From the NCBI RefSeq assembly GCF_027497355.1, contig NZ_CP114909.1:4917001-4981000 (forward strand): 64,000 bases of DNA. The letters are read 5' to 3'. This document shows, piece by piece, positions 41,150 to 49,324 of this stretch. Position numbers and translations under genes: made by a program. Below the pieces are notes generated by a model, which saw only the letters and a list, made by a program, of their open reading frames with translations, was not told the origin of the DNA and searched no databases. Source of the DNA: Micromonospora sp. WMMA1947 (GTDB lineage: Bacteria > Actinomycetota > Actinomycetes > Mycobacteriales > Micromonosporaceae). Within the stretch, counting starts at the first letter, position 1; the number at the start of each line of letters is the position of its first letter.

Positions 41150-41857
41150 TCAGCCCGTCCGGACCGGCACGGCGAACCGGGGCGCGTCAGCGGTGAGCAG
41201 CGCCGTCCGCGACGGCACGCGCCACTGCTCGGCCAGCGCCGCGGCCAACTCGTCCAGCATCCGGCGTACGGTCGGCGCCGCCCCCTCGTGCATCGCCTCG
41301 ACCACCACCAGCACTTCGGCGGTGCCTGCTCGTACCGCTGACGCGCCGCTCTGCCGGTGGCACCAGCGCCGGGCGTGCGCGTGTCCGCCCTGGTCGGCGA
41401 AGATCACCTCGCCCGGCGCGGGTTGCTCGCTCTCCCCGCCGAGACCCAGGTAGGACTCGGTGCCGTCGGCCGGGCGTACGGTCAGGTCGCCGTCGATCCC
41501 TGCCAGGTCGAGCACTGCTACCGGGACGGCGTACCGGACCGAGAGCGCGTTGCCGAGGTCGACGAGTGGGTGCAGCCGGGGCAGGTCCCCGTCCCGCCGC
41601 AGGCGGCGCAGCAGCGACTCGGCGGCGCAGCGGTAGCGGGTCGGCGGGCAGCCCATCCGGGCGAACGCGCGACGCCACGCCTGGATCTCCGGGAAGCCAC
41701 CCTCCGGCCCGGCGGCGAGCCGGTCCCGGGCGGCGCCGAGATACCCGGCCAGCAGCGGCGTGACGTCGGCGTCGGGTGTGACACCGGCGGCGTGCAGGAC
41801 GCCGCAGGTCAGCTCCGGAGAGGCCGACCAGATCTCGGGGGAGTGCCGGAAGCGCAC
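41150..41857 (-). CDS. B3/B4 (tRNA-binding) domain protein
   Basis: A 235-residue protein resembling the free-standing B3/B4 domain of phenylalanyl-tRNA synthetase beta chain: ARMGCPPTRYRCAAESLLRRLRRDGDLPRLHPLVDLGNALSVRYAVPV in pieces is the conserved core, followed by GEVIFADQGGHAHARRWCHRQS. Free-standing members are thought to edit or bind aminoacyl-tRNA; not proven. GTG 41857 has AGGAG seven bases upstream. Follows lysE-like gene by 35 bp on the same strand, so probably co-transcribed with it and under the same MocR regulator. Confidence 0.8.
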   Translation of the reverse strand: MRFRHSPEIWSASPELTCGVLHAAGVTPDADVTPLLAGYLGAARDRLAAGPEGGFPEIQAWRRAFARMGCPPTRYRCAAESLLRRLRRDGDLPRLHPLVDLGNALSVRYAVPVAVLDLAGIDGDLTVRPADGTESYLGLGGESEQPAPGEVIFADQGGHAHARRWCHRQSGASAVRAGTAEVLVVVEAMHEGAAPTVRRMLDELAAALAEQWRVPSRTALLTADAPRFAVPVRTG

Positions 41858-41892
41858 GGGAAAGACTCCTTCTACGGGCGAGCGAGTACGGG

Positions 41893-42501
41893 TCAGGCGG
41901 TGAACGCGAGGCCGAGGCCCAGGGCGAGGAAGCTGCCGGCGAAGGCGTGCCGCAGCAGCGCGGTCAGCCGGGGCCGGGACAGCACCCGGCGGCGCAACGC
42001 GCCGGCCAGGAGCGCGTACCCGGCGAACACCAGCAGTGTGACGGCCATGAACACCAGCCCGCAGGCGAGCATGCGCACGGTGGCGGCGGGCGCGTCCGGC
42101 GGCACGAACTGCGGCAGGAACGCCACGAAGAACACCGTCACCTTCGGGTTCAGCAGGTTCATCAGCACCCCGTCGCGGAACACTGCCGCCGCCGGGCGCG
42201 GGGGCCGGTCGCCGTCGAGGGCGAACGCGCCCCGGTCGCGCAGCGCCGACCAGGCCATCCAGAGCAGGTACGCCACACCCAGCCAGGTCACCACGCGGAA
42301 CGCCGGGGTGCCGGCGCGCAGCAGGGCGGCCAGGCCGGTCACGGCGGCGATCACGTGCGGGACGAGGCTGAGCGTGCCGCCGGCGGCAGCGGCCAGGCCG
42401 GCCCGGCGTCCGCCGGCCACGGTGGTGGCGAGCGTGTGCATCACCCCGGTACCCGGCGTGATCGCGACGACGAGTGTGGTCAGCAGGAATGCGACTGTCA
42501 T
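41893..42501 (-). CDS. LysE/RhtB family amino-acid exporter
   Basis: A 202-residue six-helix exporter. TVAFLLTTLVVAITPGTGVMHTLA contains the family's TPGP-like motif (here TPGTG), GGRRAGLAAAAGGTLSLVPHV follows, and FRDGVLMNLLNPKVTVFFVAFLPQF is the conserved LNPK loop. Exports amino acids or related compounds. Its ATG (42501) is only 29 bp from the divergent MocR regulator ATG, and CAGGCT sits seven bases upstream, so transcription is probably leaderless and directly controlled by that regulator. Confidence 0.88.
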   Translation of the reverse strand: MTVAFLLTTLVVAITPGTGVMHTLATTVAGGRRAGLAAAAGGTLSLVPHVIAAVTGLAALLRAGTPAFRVVTWLGVAYLLWMAWSALRDRGAFALDGDRPPRPAAAVFRDGVLMNLLNPKVTVFFVAFLPQFVPPDAPAATVRMLACGLVFMAVTLLVFAGYALLAGALRRRVLSRPRLTALLRHAFAGSFLALGLGLAFTA

Positions 42502-42530
42502 GCGGTCCAGCCTGTGGCCATAATGGTCCG
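42502..42530. promoter_or_regulatory. 29-bp divergent promoter between lysE-like and mocR-like genes
   Basis: CATAAT (42519-42524) is six bases before the MocR ATG on the plus strand; CAGGCT on the minus strand is seven bases before the exporter ATG. GGTCCA (42504-42509) and GGTCCG (42525-42530) are direct repeats 21 bp apart. MocR proteins bind direct repeats, so these are candidate operator half-sites covering both promoters. Confidence 0.5.
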
Positions 42531-44015
42531 ATGGACAGGGCCAAAGCTGTCGTGATCAAGGAGTCCAAAGCGCCCGGTGCGGACTTCCTCCAGCTCGATG
42601 TCGGCGAGGCGCCGCCGGGTGGCCGCGCGGACTGGCTGGCCGCCCGCCTGCGATCGGCGATCGCCGACGGCCGCGCACCGGTGGGCACCCGCCTGCCGGC
42701 CAGCCGGGTGCTCGCCGCCGAGCTGGGTGTCTCCCGGGGCGTGGTGACCGAGGCGTACCAGCGGCTGGCCGAGGACGGGCAGGTGGCCGGGCGTGGCCGG
42801 GCCGGAACGGTGGTGGTCGCCTCGCCGGCCGCCGTGGTGACCCGGCCGCCCCGGCCGAGGAAAGCGGCCGAGGTGTTCGCCGGCCGGCCCGGCCTCGACG
42901 CCTTCGACGAGCTGCGCGCCGTACCCGCCGAGGTGGACCTGACGCCCGGCGTACCCGATCTGGCGGCCTTTCCCCGCGCGGCCTGGCTGCGGGCCGAACG
43001 CAACGTCCTGCACCGGCTGACGCCCGCCGCGCTCGGCTACGGCGACCCGGCCGGCACGCCCGCGCTACGGCTCGCGGTCGCGAACTGGCTGGCCCGCGGC
43101 CGGGGCATCCGAGCCGACCCGGCCGAGGTGGTGATCGTGTCCGGGGTCTCCCAGGCGCTCGGCCTGCTCGCGCGGGTGCTGCGCGATCGGGGTACGCACA
43201 CCGTCGCGGTGGAGGACCCCGGCTCCCTCGGCGTACGGCAGCACCTGGCGTACTCCGGGCTGGCGACCCCGCCGGTCCCGGTGGACGACAGGGGCCTGTG
43301 CGTCGACGAGCTGGAGCGGTCCGGCGCGCCGGCCGTGCTGCTCACCCCGGCGCACCAGTTCCCGACCGGCGTGGTGCTCGACGGGGACCGGCGCCGGCGG
43401 CTGCTGCGGTGGGCACGCGACGGCGGCCTGGTGGTGGAGGACGACTACGACGCCGAGCACCGCTACGACCGTCCGCCGGTACCGGCGCTGCGGGGCATGG
43501 CGCCGGACCGGGTCTGCTACGTCGGCAGCATCTCCAAGCTGCTCGCGCCGGCCCTGCGGATCGGGTGGATGCTGGTGCCGCCCGCGCTGCACGCCGACGC
43601 GGTGGCCGTGAAGCGGGCGGCCGATCTGGGCAACGCGGCGCTGGCGCAGCTCGTCCTGGCCGAGCTGATGGAGTCCGGCGCGCTGGAACGGCACCTGCGG
43701 CTGCTGCGCCATCGGCACGTACGCCGCCGGGACGCGATGATCCGCGCGGTCGGCGCGTACCTGCCGGGGGCGGTGGTGCACGGCGCGGCGGCCGGGCTGC
43801 ACCTGATGGTCACGCTGCCCGGTGACATCGACGACCGGGCGTTGGCGGCGGCGGCGTTGCGCCGGGGCGTGAAGGTCCACCCGCTGTCGTGGCACGGCCA
43901 GCGCCCGCAGCCGCCCGGCCTGGTCCTCGGCTACGCCGCGACCCCACCCTCCGACATCGACAGTGCCCTCGCGACGGTGGCCGAGGCCCGTCGCGCCCTC
44001 ACCCCGCCCCGCTGA
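42531..44015 (+). CDS. MocR/PdxR-family regulator (GntR HTH fused to PLP aminotransferase domain)
   Basis: A 494-residue two-domain regulator. GntR winged helix at about 25-95 (RLRSAIADGRAPVGTRLPASRVLAAELGVSRGVVTEAYQRL), linker, then a fold-type I aminotransferase domain with EDPGSLGVRQ, EDDYDAEHRYD and the PLP lysine 336 in GSISKLLAPALRIGWM. Senses an amino compound or PLP. Divergent from a LysE exporter and B3/B4 gene, its likely targets. ATG 42531 is leaderless. Its TGA stop is formed by the first three bases of a palindromic repeat. Confidence 0.9.
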   Translation: MDRAKAVVIKESKAPGADFLQLDVGEAPPGGRADWLAARLRSAIADGRAPVGTRLPASRVLAAELGVSRGVVTEAYQRLAEDGQVAGRGRAGTVVVASPAAVVTRPPRPRKAAEVFAGRPGLDAFDELRAVPAEVDLTPGVPDLAAFPRAAWLRAERNVLHRLTPAALGYGDPAGTPALRLAVANWLARGRGIRADPAEVVIVSGVSQALGLLARVLRDRGTHTVAVEDPGSLGVRQHLAYSGLATPPVPVDDRGLCVDELERSGAPAVLLTPAHQFPTGVVLDGDRRRRLLRWARDGGLVVEDDYDAEHRYDRPPVPALRGMAPDRVCYVGSISKLLAPALRIGWMLVPPALHADAVAVKRAADLGNAALAQLVLAELMESGALERHLRLLRHRHVRRRDAMIRAVGAYLPGAVVHGAAAGLHLMVTLPGDIDDRALAAAALRRGVKVHPLSWHGQRPQPPGLVLGYAATPPSDIDSALATVAEARRALTPPR

Positions 44016-44069
44016 TCAAGGAGTTCGGGTCCGAGTCGATCTCCTCCAAGGACACAAACGCCTTGATCA
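44013..44069. repeat. Intergenic palindrome, family A copy 3, supplying both flanking stop codons
   Basis: Arms TGATCAAGGAGTTCGGGTCC (44013-44032) and inverted TGATCAAGGCGTTTGTGTCC (44069-44050), 17-base loop. The first TGA is the stop of the plus-strand regulator gene, and the TGA at the other end, read on the minus strand, is the stop of the WYL gene. A bidirectional terminator between convergent genes. Confidence 0.85.
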
Positions 44070-45065
44070 ACGGGGAATATGGGGGGCGGGCGGGGGTGGG
44101 GGGTAGAGGGCGGCCAGGGCTGCGGCGGTCTCGGCCAGGCGGGCGCGCAGCGTCTCCGGGGTGAGGACCTCCACGTCGGCGCCGAGCCGGAGCAGGTCGC
44201 CGTGGGCGTGGGTGAGCGACTCGATCGGGATGACCGCGTGCACCCAGCCGGCGGCGTCGGGCGGGCCGGCGCTCGCCTCGGCGGCGGTCACCACCACGTC
44301 GCTGCCGACCTCACGCAGCCGGGCGAACCCGCGCGGCGACAGCCGGATGCGCGCCTCGTCGCGGTGCAGCCCGGCCCGGAACTCCACCACGTGCGCGCGC
44401 CACCAGGCCGGCAGGTCGAACTCCGGTCGCTCGAACGTCTCCTCCAGCGGGGTCAGGTCGAGGATCTGGTTGACCCGGTAGGTGGCCGGGTCGGCGCGGT
44501 CCGGCCGGGCGGCGACCAGATACCAGCGCCCGCCCTTGAGGACCAGCCCGTACGGCTCGAGGACGCGGGTCGTCTCGCCCCGCCAGCCCCGGTACCGCAC
44601 CCGGACCCGGTGCTGCCGCCACACCGCGTCGGCGGCCTCGGCCAGGTGTGGCGACGGGTCGCCGTCGGAGTACCAGCCCGGCGTGTCCAGGTGGAACCGC
44701 TGTTCCAGCCGGGCCGCCCGGTCGGCCAGCGGCGCGGGTAGCGCGGCCCGCAGCTTGAGCTGTACGGCGGCCACGACCGACTGGTAGCCCAGCTCGGCCG
44801 CGGGCCCGGGGAGCCCGGCGAAGAGCAGCCGGTCTGCCTCCTCGGCGGTCAGCCCGGTCAGCCGGGTCCGCCAGCCCTCCACGAGCCGGTAGCCGCCGTC
44901 GTGCCCGGCCTCGCCGTACAGCGGGATGCCGGCGGCGTGCAGCGCCTCCACGTCCCGGTAGATCGTGCGCGCCGACACCTGGAGGCGGGCGGCCAGGTCG
45001 GCGGCGGTGAGCCGGCCGTGCGCCTGCAGGAGCAGCAGGATGGACAGGAGTCGACTGGCCCGCAT
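44067..45065 (-). CDS. WYL-domain transcriptional regulator (YafY/DeoR-type HTH)
   Basis: A 332-residue regulator: DeoR-type winged helix ([41 protein letters not shown] in pieces), WYL domain near 140-215 ([25 protein letters not shown]) and the WCX C-terminal dimerisation region. WYL domains bind small ligands or nucleic acid signals. The gap to the divergent gene at 45110 contains a 19-bp palindrome (45069-45087), 4 bp from its ATG, a likely autoregulatory operator. Its stop codon lies inside the palindromic repeat at 44013-44069. Confidence 0.9.
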   Translation of the reverse strand: MRASRLLSILLLLQAHGRLTAADLAARLQVSARTIYRDVEALHAAGIPLYGEAGHDGGYRLVEGWRTRLTGLTAEEADRLLFAGLPGPAAELGYQSVVAAVQLKLRAALPAPLADRAARLEQRFHLDTPGWYSDGDPSPHLAEAADAVWRQHRVRVRYRGWRGETTRVLEPYGLVLKGGRWYLVAARPDRADPATYRVNQILDLTPLEETFERPEFDLPAWWRAHVVEFRAGLHRDEARIRLSPRGFARLREVGSDVVVTAAEASAGPPDAAGWVHAVIPIESLTHAHGDLLRLGADVEVLTPETLRARLAETAAALAALYPPPPPAPHIPR

Positions 45066-45068
45066 TCT

Positions 45069-45087
45069 CCTGACACTAGCTGTCAGG
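45069..45087. promoter_or_regulatory. Palindromic operator, probably for the WYL regulator
   Basis: CCTGACACTAGCTGTCAGG has perfect 7-bp arms. It lies between the divergent WYL gene and the gene at 45110, 11 bp upstream of the TAGCGT -10 (45098-45103) of the latter. Confidence 0.7.
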
Positions 45088-45109
45088 GGAGCGGTCCTAG
45101 CGTGCCCGC

Positions 45110-45586
45110 ATGGCTTTTCACGACAAGGAGCTGACCGTGCCGGGGGCCGTCGAGGTGGCCGGCCGGCACGTCAAGCGCTACCACATCGACCAGCCGGACC
45201 GCCGCCTCGAACCGCGTGTGGTCGACGCCGCGTACGCGTACCTGCCGAAGCTGCTGCCCGGCCCGGACGGCGCCACCCCGCCGGCGAGCTGGGTGGTGCT
45301 GCACCGGGGCGCCGACACCGGGGCGTACCTGCTGGCGTACAGCTGGTTCTTCGACAACGTGGTCGAGTGCCGCATCGCGATCGCCGGGCAGCCCGCGCTG
45401 GACTGCCCGGACGACGACCCGGCGCACTTCGTGGACCTGACCCGCCCCGGCGTCGGCTGCGTCTGGGAACTGGGCGTGCTGGAACACGAGCGCGTCGCCT
45501 GGATCCGGCACGTGCTCGCGCCGGACCGGCCGGACCTCGCGGGCTACCTGGCCGACGCCCGGGCGCAGGGGCCGGTGGGCAGCTGA
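45110..45586 (+). CDS. Conserved hypothetical protein under WYL control
   Basis: A 158-residue soluble alpha/beta protein I cannot assign: [20 protein letters not shown] near the start, [24 protein letters not shown] in the middle. No catalytic motif is evident. ATG 45110 is six bases after TAGCGT, so leaderless. Divergent from the WYL gene with its palindromic operator over this promoter, and overlapping the next gene by one base (TGATG), so the two are an operon. Confidence 0.65.
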   Translation: MAFHDKELTVPGAVEVAGRHVKRYHIDQPDRRLEPRVVDAAYAYLPKLLPGPDGATPPASWVVLHRGADTGAYLLAYSWFFDNVVECRIAIAGQPALDCPDDDPAHFVDLTRPGVGCVWELGVLEHERVAWIRHVLAPDRPDLAGYLADARAQGPVGS

Positions 45587-46041
45587 TGGGCGACTTCGAC
45601 TTCCTCGTCGGCACCTGGGACGTGACCAACCGGCGCCTGCGGCAGCGGCACGTCGGCGCCGACGACTGGGACGAGTTCGCCGGTGTCAGCGAGGCGCGCT
45701 CGTTCTTCGACGGCGCCGGCAGCTTCGACGAGATGCGCTGCCCGAGCCGGGGCTTCTCCGGCTCCACGGTGCACGTCCGGAACCCGTCGACCGGGCTGTG
45801 GTCGATCTACTGGATGCACAGCGCGCGGGGCGTGCTGGAGCTGCCGCCGGTGGTGGGCCGGTTCACCGACGGCGCCGGTGAGTTCTACGCCGACGACACC
45901 GACGAGGGGCGGCCGGTGCGCTGCCGGTTCATCTGGTCGGCGATCACCGCCGACTCGTGCCGCTGGGAGCAGGCGTTCTCCACCGACGGCGAGCGCACCT
46001 GGGAGACCAACTGGATCATGGAGTTCCGCCGGACGGCGTGA
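45586..46041 (+). CDS. Conserved hypothetical protein, DUF1579-like lipocalin-type fold
   Basis: A 151-residue beta-rich protein starting [19 protein letters not shown], then GSTVHVRNPSTGLWSIYWMHS and TWETNWIMEFRR, resembling DUF1579-type beta-barrel proteins. Its ATG overlaps the stop of the preceding gene (TGATG). The last 26 bp overlap the end of the convergent ethR-like gene. Ligand and role unknown. Confidence 0.6.
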   Translation: MGDFDFLVGTWDVTNRRLRQRHVGADDWDEFAGVSEARSFFDGAGSFDEMRCPSRGFSGSTVHVRNPSTGLWSIYWMHSARGVLELPPVVGRFTDGAGEFYADDTDEGRPVRCRFIWSAITADSCRWEQAFSTDGERTWETNWIMEFRRTA

Positions 46042-46696
46042 CCGGCGGCGTGGTGGTCCGGTAGATCGCGGTGAGCCACACGTCGAGCAGCACGTCGACC
46101 ACGTCCCGCTCGGCCACCGCCGGGCCGTCCCCGGCGAACGTGGCGTACCAGACGCGCTCGTTCATCGAGTTCAGCGCGATGGAGAGGTCCCGGGCGGGCA
46201 GCCCGTCCGGGGCCGCGCCGCGGGCGCGTTCGGCCTCGATCGCGGCCTGCACCGCGCGGACCCAGCGTTCCAGCACCTCGGCCCAGAGCCGCCGCACCTC
46301 GGCGTTGGTGCCACGCACCTGGGCGCAGGCCAGCACCACGTCCCGGTGCCCGCCGAACGTGGCGTGGAACCGGGCGATCAGCTCCCGCCAGTGGGCGCGC
46401 GGATCCTCGGCGAGCCGCTCGAACACGCCTCCGGCGGCGGCGTCGGCCTCCTCGGTGACCCGGTCGAGCAGCGTGAGCAGCACCGCGTCCTTGGACGGGA
46501 AGTAGAAGTAGAAGGTGGGCCGGGAGATCCCGGCGCCGCGGGCCAGGTCGTCGATGGAGATGTCGGCGAAGGGGCGCTGCGCCAGCAACCGCTCGGCCGT
46601 GGCCAGGATCGCGGTCTCCCGGTCGTCGCCGGTGGACCGGCCGGCCCGCCGCCCGCGCGTCGGCGCGGCGCCGGTCGGCGTACGGGCGGTCGTCAT
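46016..46696 (-). CDS. ethR: EthR-like TetR-family repressor
   Basis: A 226-residue TetR regulator that resembles mycobacterial EthR along its whole length: RGRRAGRSTGDDRETAILATAERLL, then FADISIDDLARGAGISRPTF and YFYFPSKDAVLLTLLDRV in the DNA-binding domain, and EAERARGAAPDGLPARDLSIAL, NSMNERVWYATFAGDGPAVAE in the ligand domain. EthR represses the adjacent flavin monooxygenase ethA in mycobacteria. Here too it is divergent from an EthA-like gene, across 116 bp carrying CTCGACAC repeats over the promoter. Confidence 0.85.
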   Translation of the reverse strand: MTTARTPTGAAPTRGRRAGRSTGDDRETAILATAERLLAQRPFADISIDDLARGAGISRPTFYFYFPSKDAVLLTLLDRVTEEADAAAGGVFERLAEDPRAHWRELIARFHATFGGHRDVVLACAQVRGTNAEVRRLWAEVLERWVRAVQAAIEAERARGAAPDGLPARDLSIALNSMNERVWYATFAGDGPAVAERDVVDVLLDVWLTAIYRTTTPPVTPSGGTP

Positions 46697-46716
46697 GTCG
46701 GCTGATGCTACACCCG

Positions 46717-46779
46717 CTCGACACCATGTCGATTCGACTCGACACGGTGTTGACTGCGGTCGACGGCGATGGATAGTGT
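46717..46779 (+). promoter_or_regulatory. ethA promoter with overlapping EthR-type operator repeats
   Basis: TTGACT (46750-46755), 18-base spacer, TAGTGT (46774-46779) give a good promoter for ethA. CTCGACAC occurs at 46717-46724 and 46738-46745, 21 bp (two helical turns) apart, with GTGTTGAC and GGTCGAC continuing the pattern through the -35. The mycobacterial ethA-ethR operator is built of similar GTGTCGA repeats. Confidence 0.65.
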
Positions 46780-46812
46780 CCGGTCCACCGCCGGTGCGAA
46801 CGGGAGAAACCG

Positions 46813-48309
46813 ATGGCCGCAGACCACGTCGACGTCCTCATCGTCGGGGCCGGCCTGTCCGGCATCGGCGCCGCCGTCCACCTCGGACGCGAATGCCCCG
46901 GCAAGACCTACGCGGTGCTGGAGGCCCGGGGCGCCATCGGCGGCACCTGGGACCTGTTCCGCTACCCGGGCATCCGCTCCGACTCCGACATGTACACCCT
47001 CGGCTACTCGTTCAAGCCGTGGACCGACCCGAAGGCCATCGCCGACGGCGACTCCATCCGGGCGTACGTGCGCCAGACCGCCCGCGAGTACGACGTGGAA
47101 CGGCACATCCGCTTCCACCACCGGGCGGTGCGCGCCGAGTGGGACAGCACCACCGCGCGCTGGACCGTCCACGCCCACCGCGACGACACCGGCGAGGACG
47201 TCACCCTCACCTGCGGGTTCCTCTTCACCAACTCCGGCTACTACCGCTACGACTCCGGCTACACGCCGCGGTTCCCCGGCGTCGAGCGGTACGCCGGCAC
47301 GCTCGTGCACCCGCAGCACTGGCCCGAGGACCTCGACTACACCGGCAAGCGGGTCGTGGTGATCGGCAGCGGCGCCACAGCCGTCACCCTGGTCCCGGCC
47401 ATGGCCGAGCGGGCCGCGCACGTCACCATGCTCCAGCGCTCACCCACGTACGTGATCGCGCTGCCCTCGCGCGACCCGTTCGCCGACGCCGCGCGGCGCT
47501 GGCTGTCCCCGAGGGCCGCGTACGCGGTGGCCCGGTGGAAGAACGTCACGCTCGGCGTGGCCAACTTCCAGCTCAGCCGCCGCGCCCCCGGTGTGGTGAA
47601 GCGGTTCCTGCGCCGCGCCGCGAAGGGCCGCCTGCCGTCCGGGTACGACGTCGACAGGCACTTCTCGCCCCGCTACAACCCGTGGGACCAGCGCCTGTGC
47701 GTGGTGCCGGACGGGGACCTGTTCGCCGCGCTGAGCGCCGGGCGCGCGTCGGTGGTCACCGACACCATCGACACGTTCACCGAGCGGGGCATCCGGCTCG
47801 CCTCCGGTGAGGAGCTGCCCGCCGACGTGGTGGTCACCGCCACCGGCCTCAACCTGCTCGCGCTCGGCGGCATGACCCTCGCCGTGGACGGCGCCGAGGT
47901 CGACCTCGCCTCGACGGTGGCCTACAAGGGCATGATGCTGTCCGGCGTGCCGAACTTCGCCATGACCATCGGCTACACCAACGCCTCCTGGACGCTCAAG
48001 GCCGACCTCGTCGCCACGTACGTCTGCCGGCTGCTGCGTCACCTCGACGACACCGGCCGGCAGATCGTCACGCCGCTCGCCCCGGACACCGACGACCTCG
48101 AACCGATCATCGACCTGAAGTCCGGGTACGTGCTGCGTGCCGTCGACCAGCTGCCCAAGCAGGGTCCGCACGCGCCGTGGCGGCTGCACCAGAACTACCC
48201 CCGCGACGTACGCCTGATGCGGCACGGCCCGCTCACCGACGGCGTACGGTTCGACCGCGCCGGCCGACCCGCCGCGACCGCCACCAGCTCGGGAGGAACC
48301 GATGCGTGA
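46813..48309 (+). CDS. ethA: EthA-like Baeyer-Villiger flavin monooxygenase
   Basis: A 498-residue FAD/NADPH monooxygenase that inserts oxygen next to a carbonyl (ketone to ester) or oxidises thioamides. FAD motif VDVLIVGAGLSGIGAA, GGTWDLFRYPGIRSDSDMYT, Baeyer-Villiger fingerprint YAGTLVHPQHWP (usual Phe replaced by Tyr), NADPH motif VVVIGSGATAVTLVPA, and HFSPRYNPWDQRLCVVPDGDLF, ATGLNL, YKGMMLSGVPN and GYTNASWTLKADL, all as in mycobacterial EthA. GGGAGA precedes the ATG. First gene of an operon with an SDR (8-bp overlap) and an alpha/beta hydrolase (4-bp overlap). Confidence 0.9.
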   Translation: MAADHVDVLIVGAGLSGIGAAVHLGRECPGKTYAVLEARGAIGGTWDLFRYPGIRSDSDMYTLGYSFKPWTDPKAIADGDSIRAYVRQTAREYDVERHIRFHHRAVRAEWDSTTARWTVHAHRDDTGEDVTLTCGFLFTNSGYYRYDSGYTPRFPGVERYAGTLVHPQHWPEDLDYTGKRVVVIGSGATAVTLVPAMAERAAHVTMLQRSPTYVIALPSRDPFADAARRWLSPRAAYAVARWKNVTLGVANFQLSRRAPGVVKRFLRRAAKGRLPSGYDVDRHFSPRYNPWDQRLCVVPDGDLFAALSAGRASVVTDTIDTFTERGIRLASGEELPADVVVTATGLNLLALGGMTLAVDGAEVDLASTVAYKGMMLSGVPNFAMTIGYTNASWTLKADLVATYVCRLLRHLDDTGRQIVTPLAPDTDDLEPIIDLKSGYVLRAVDQLPKQGPHAPWRLHQNYPRDVRLMRHGPLTDGVRFDRAGRPAATATSSGGTDA

Positions 48310-49324
48310 CCTCGTCCTCCCCGGCGGCACGGCGGTGCTCACCGGCGCGGCGAGCGGCATCGGCGCGGCGCTGGCGCACGGGCTGGCCCGGCGCGGCGCC
48401 GACCTGGTGCTGCTCGACCGGGACGCCGACGGCCTGGCCGCCACCGTCGCCGCGATCCGGGCCGCATACCCGGACCGGCAGGTGGAGACCCACGTGGTCG
48501 ACCTGGCCGACGCCGACGCCACCGACCGGGTCGCCGCCGAGATCCACCGCGCGCACCCCCGGATCCGGCTGCTGATCAACAACGCCGGCGTGGCCCTGGG
48601 CGGGCGCTTCGACGAGGTCACCCTGGAGGAGTTCCTCTGGGTCATCGAGATCAACTTCCGGGCGGTGGTGCGCCTGACCCACGCGCTGCTGCCCGCGCTC
48701 AAGGCCGAACCCGGCGCCCACCTGGTGAACGTGTCCAGCCTGTTCGGCCTGATCGCGCCCGCCGGGCAGGCCGCGTACGCGGCGAGCAAGTTCGCCGTGC
48801 GCGGCTTCACCGAGGCGCTACGGCACGAACTCGTCGACGACGGCATCGGCGTCACGTCGGTGCACCCGGGCGGTATCCGCACCCGGATCGCCGCCAGCGC
48901 CCGCGTGGGCAGCGGCGTCTCCCGGGAGGAGTACGAGGCCGGGCGCAAGCAGTTCGAAAAGCTGCTGACCATCGACCCGGCGGTCGCCGCCGAGGTGATC
49001 CTGCGCGGGGCGCAGCGACGCCGCGGCCGGGTGCTCATCGGCTGGTCGGCGAAGCTGCCCGACCTGCTCGCCCGCGTCGCGCCGGCCGGGTACGGCAGGG
49101 TGCTCGCCCTGGGCATGCGCCCGTCCCGCCCGGCGGCGGCCGTCACCGAGGCGCCGGCGCCACGGACCGAGGCGCCCGCCGGCCGGGCCGGCGCCGACGT
49201 GCCGGTCGGCGGGGCCGAGGTGCCGGTCGGCGGGGCCGAGGTGCCGACCAGCGGGGCCGACGCGCCGGTCCCGGCCGCCCGGACCGGCGAGGAGGCCGCG
49301 CGGGAACCCGGACGCACGGCGTGA
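48302..49324 (+). CDS. SDR-family dehydrogenase with repetitive C-terminal tail
   Basis: A 340-residue protein; residues 1-280 are a classical SDR: VLTGAASGIGAALA, LLINNAGVALGG, LVNVSSLFG, AYAASKFAVRGFTEALR (catalytic Tyr and Lys) and VHPGGIRT. The last 60 residues are Ala/Pro/Gly-rich with a 21-bp tandem repeat translating to EVPVGGA twice (49199-49246), and look disordered. ATG 48302 overlaps the ethA stop. Likely oxidises an alcohol to the ketone used by the monooxygenase, or reduces one; direction inferred from context. Confidence 0.85.
   Translation: MRDLVLPGGTAVLTGAASGIGAALAHGLARRGADLVLLDRDADGLAATVAAIRAAYPDRQVETHVVDLADADATDRVAAEIHRAHPRIRLLINNAGVALGGRFDEVTLEEFLWVIEINFRAVVRLTHALLPALKAEPGAHLVNVSSLFGLIAPAGQAAYAASKFAVRGFTEALRHELVDDGIGVTSVHPGGIRTRIAASARVGSGVSREEYEAGRKQFEKLLTIDPAVAAEVILRGAQRRRGRVLIGWSAKLPDLLARVAPAGYGRVLALGMRPSRPAAAVTEAPAPRTEAPAGRAGADVPVGGAEVPVGGAEVPTSGADAPVPAARTGEEAAREPGRTA

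Noticed and set aside
42552-42564. GTGATCAAGGAGT inside the MocR gene, matching the end of family A palindromes
   Set aside because: Only a half-site, no matching arm downstream, and it encodes a normal N-terminus, so it is probably coincidence.
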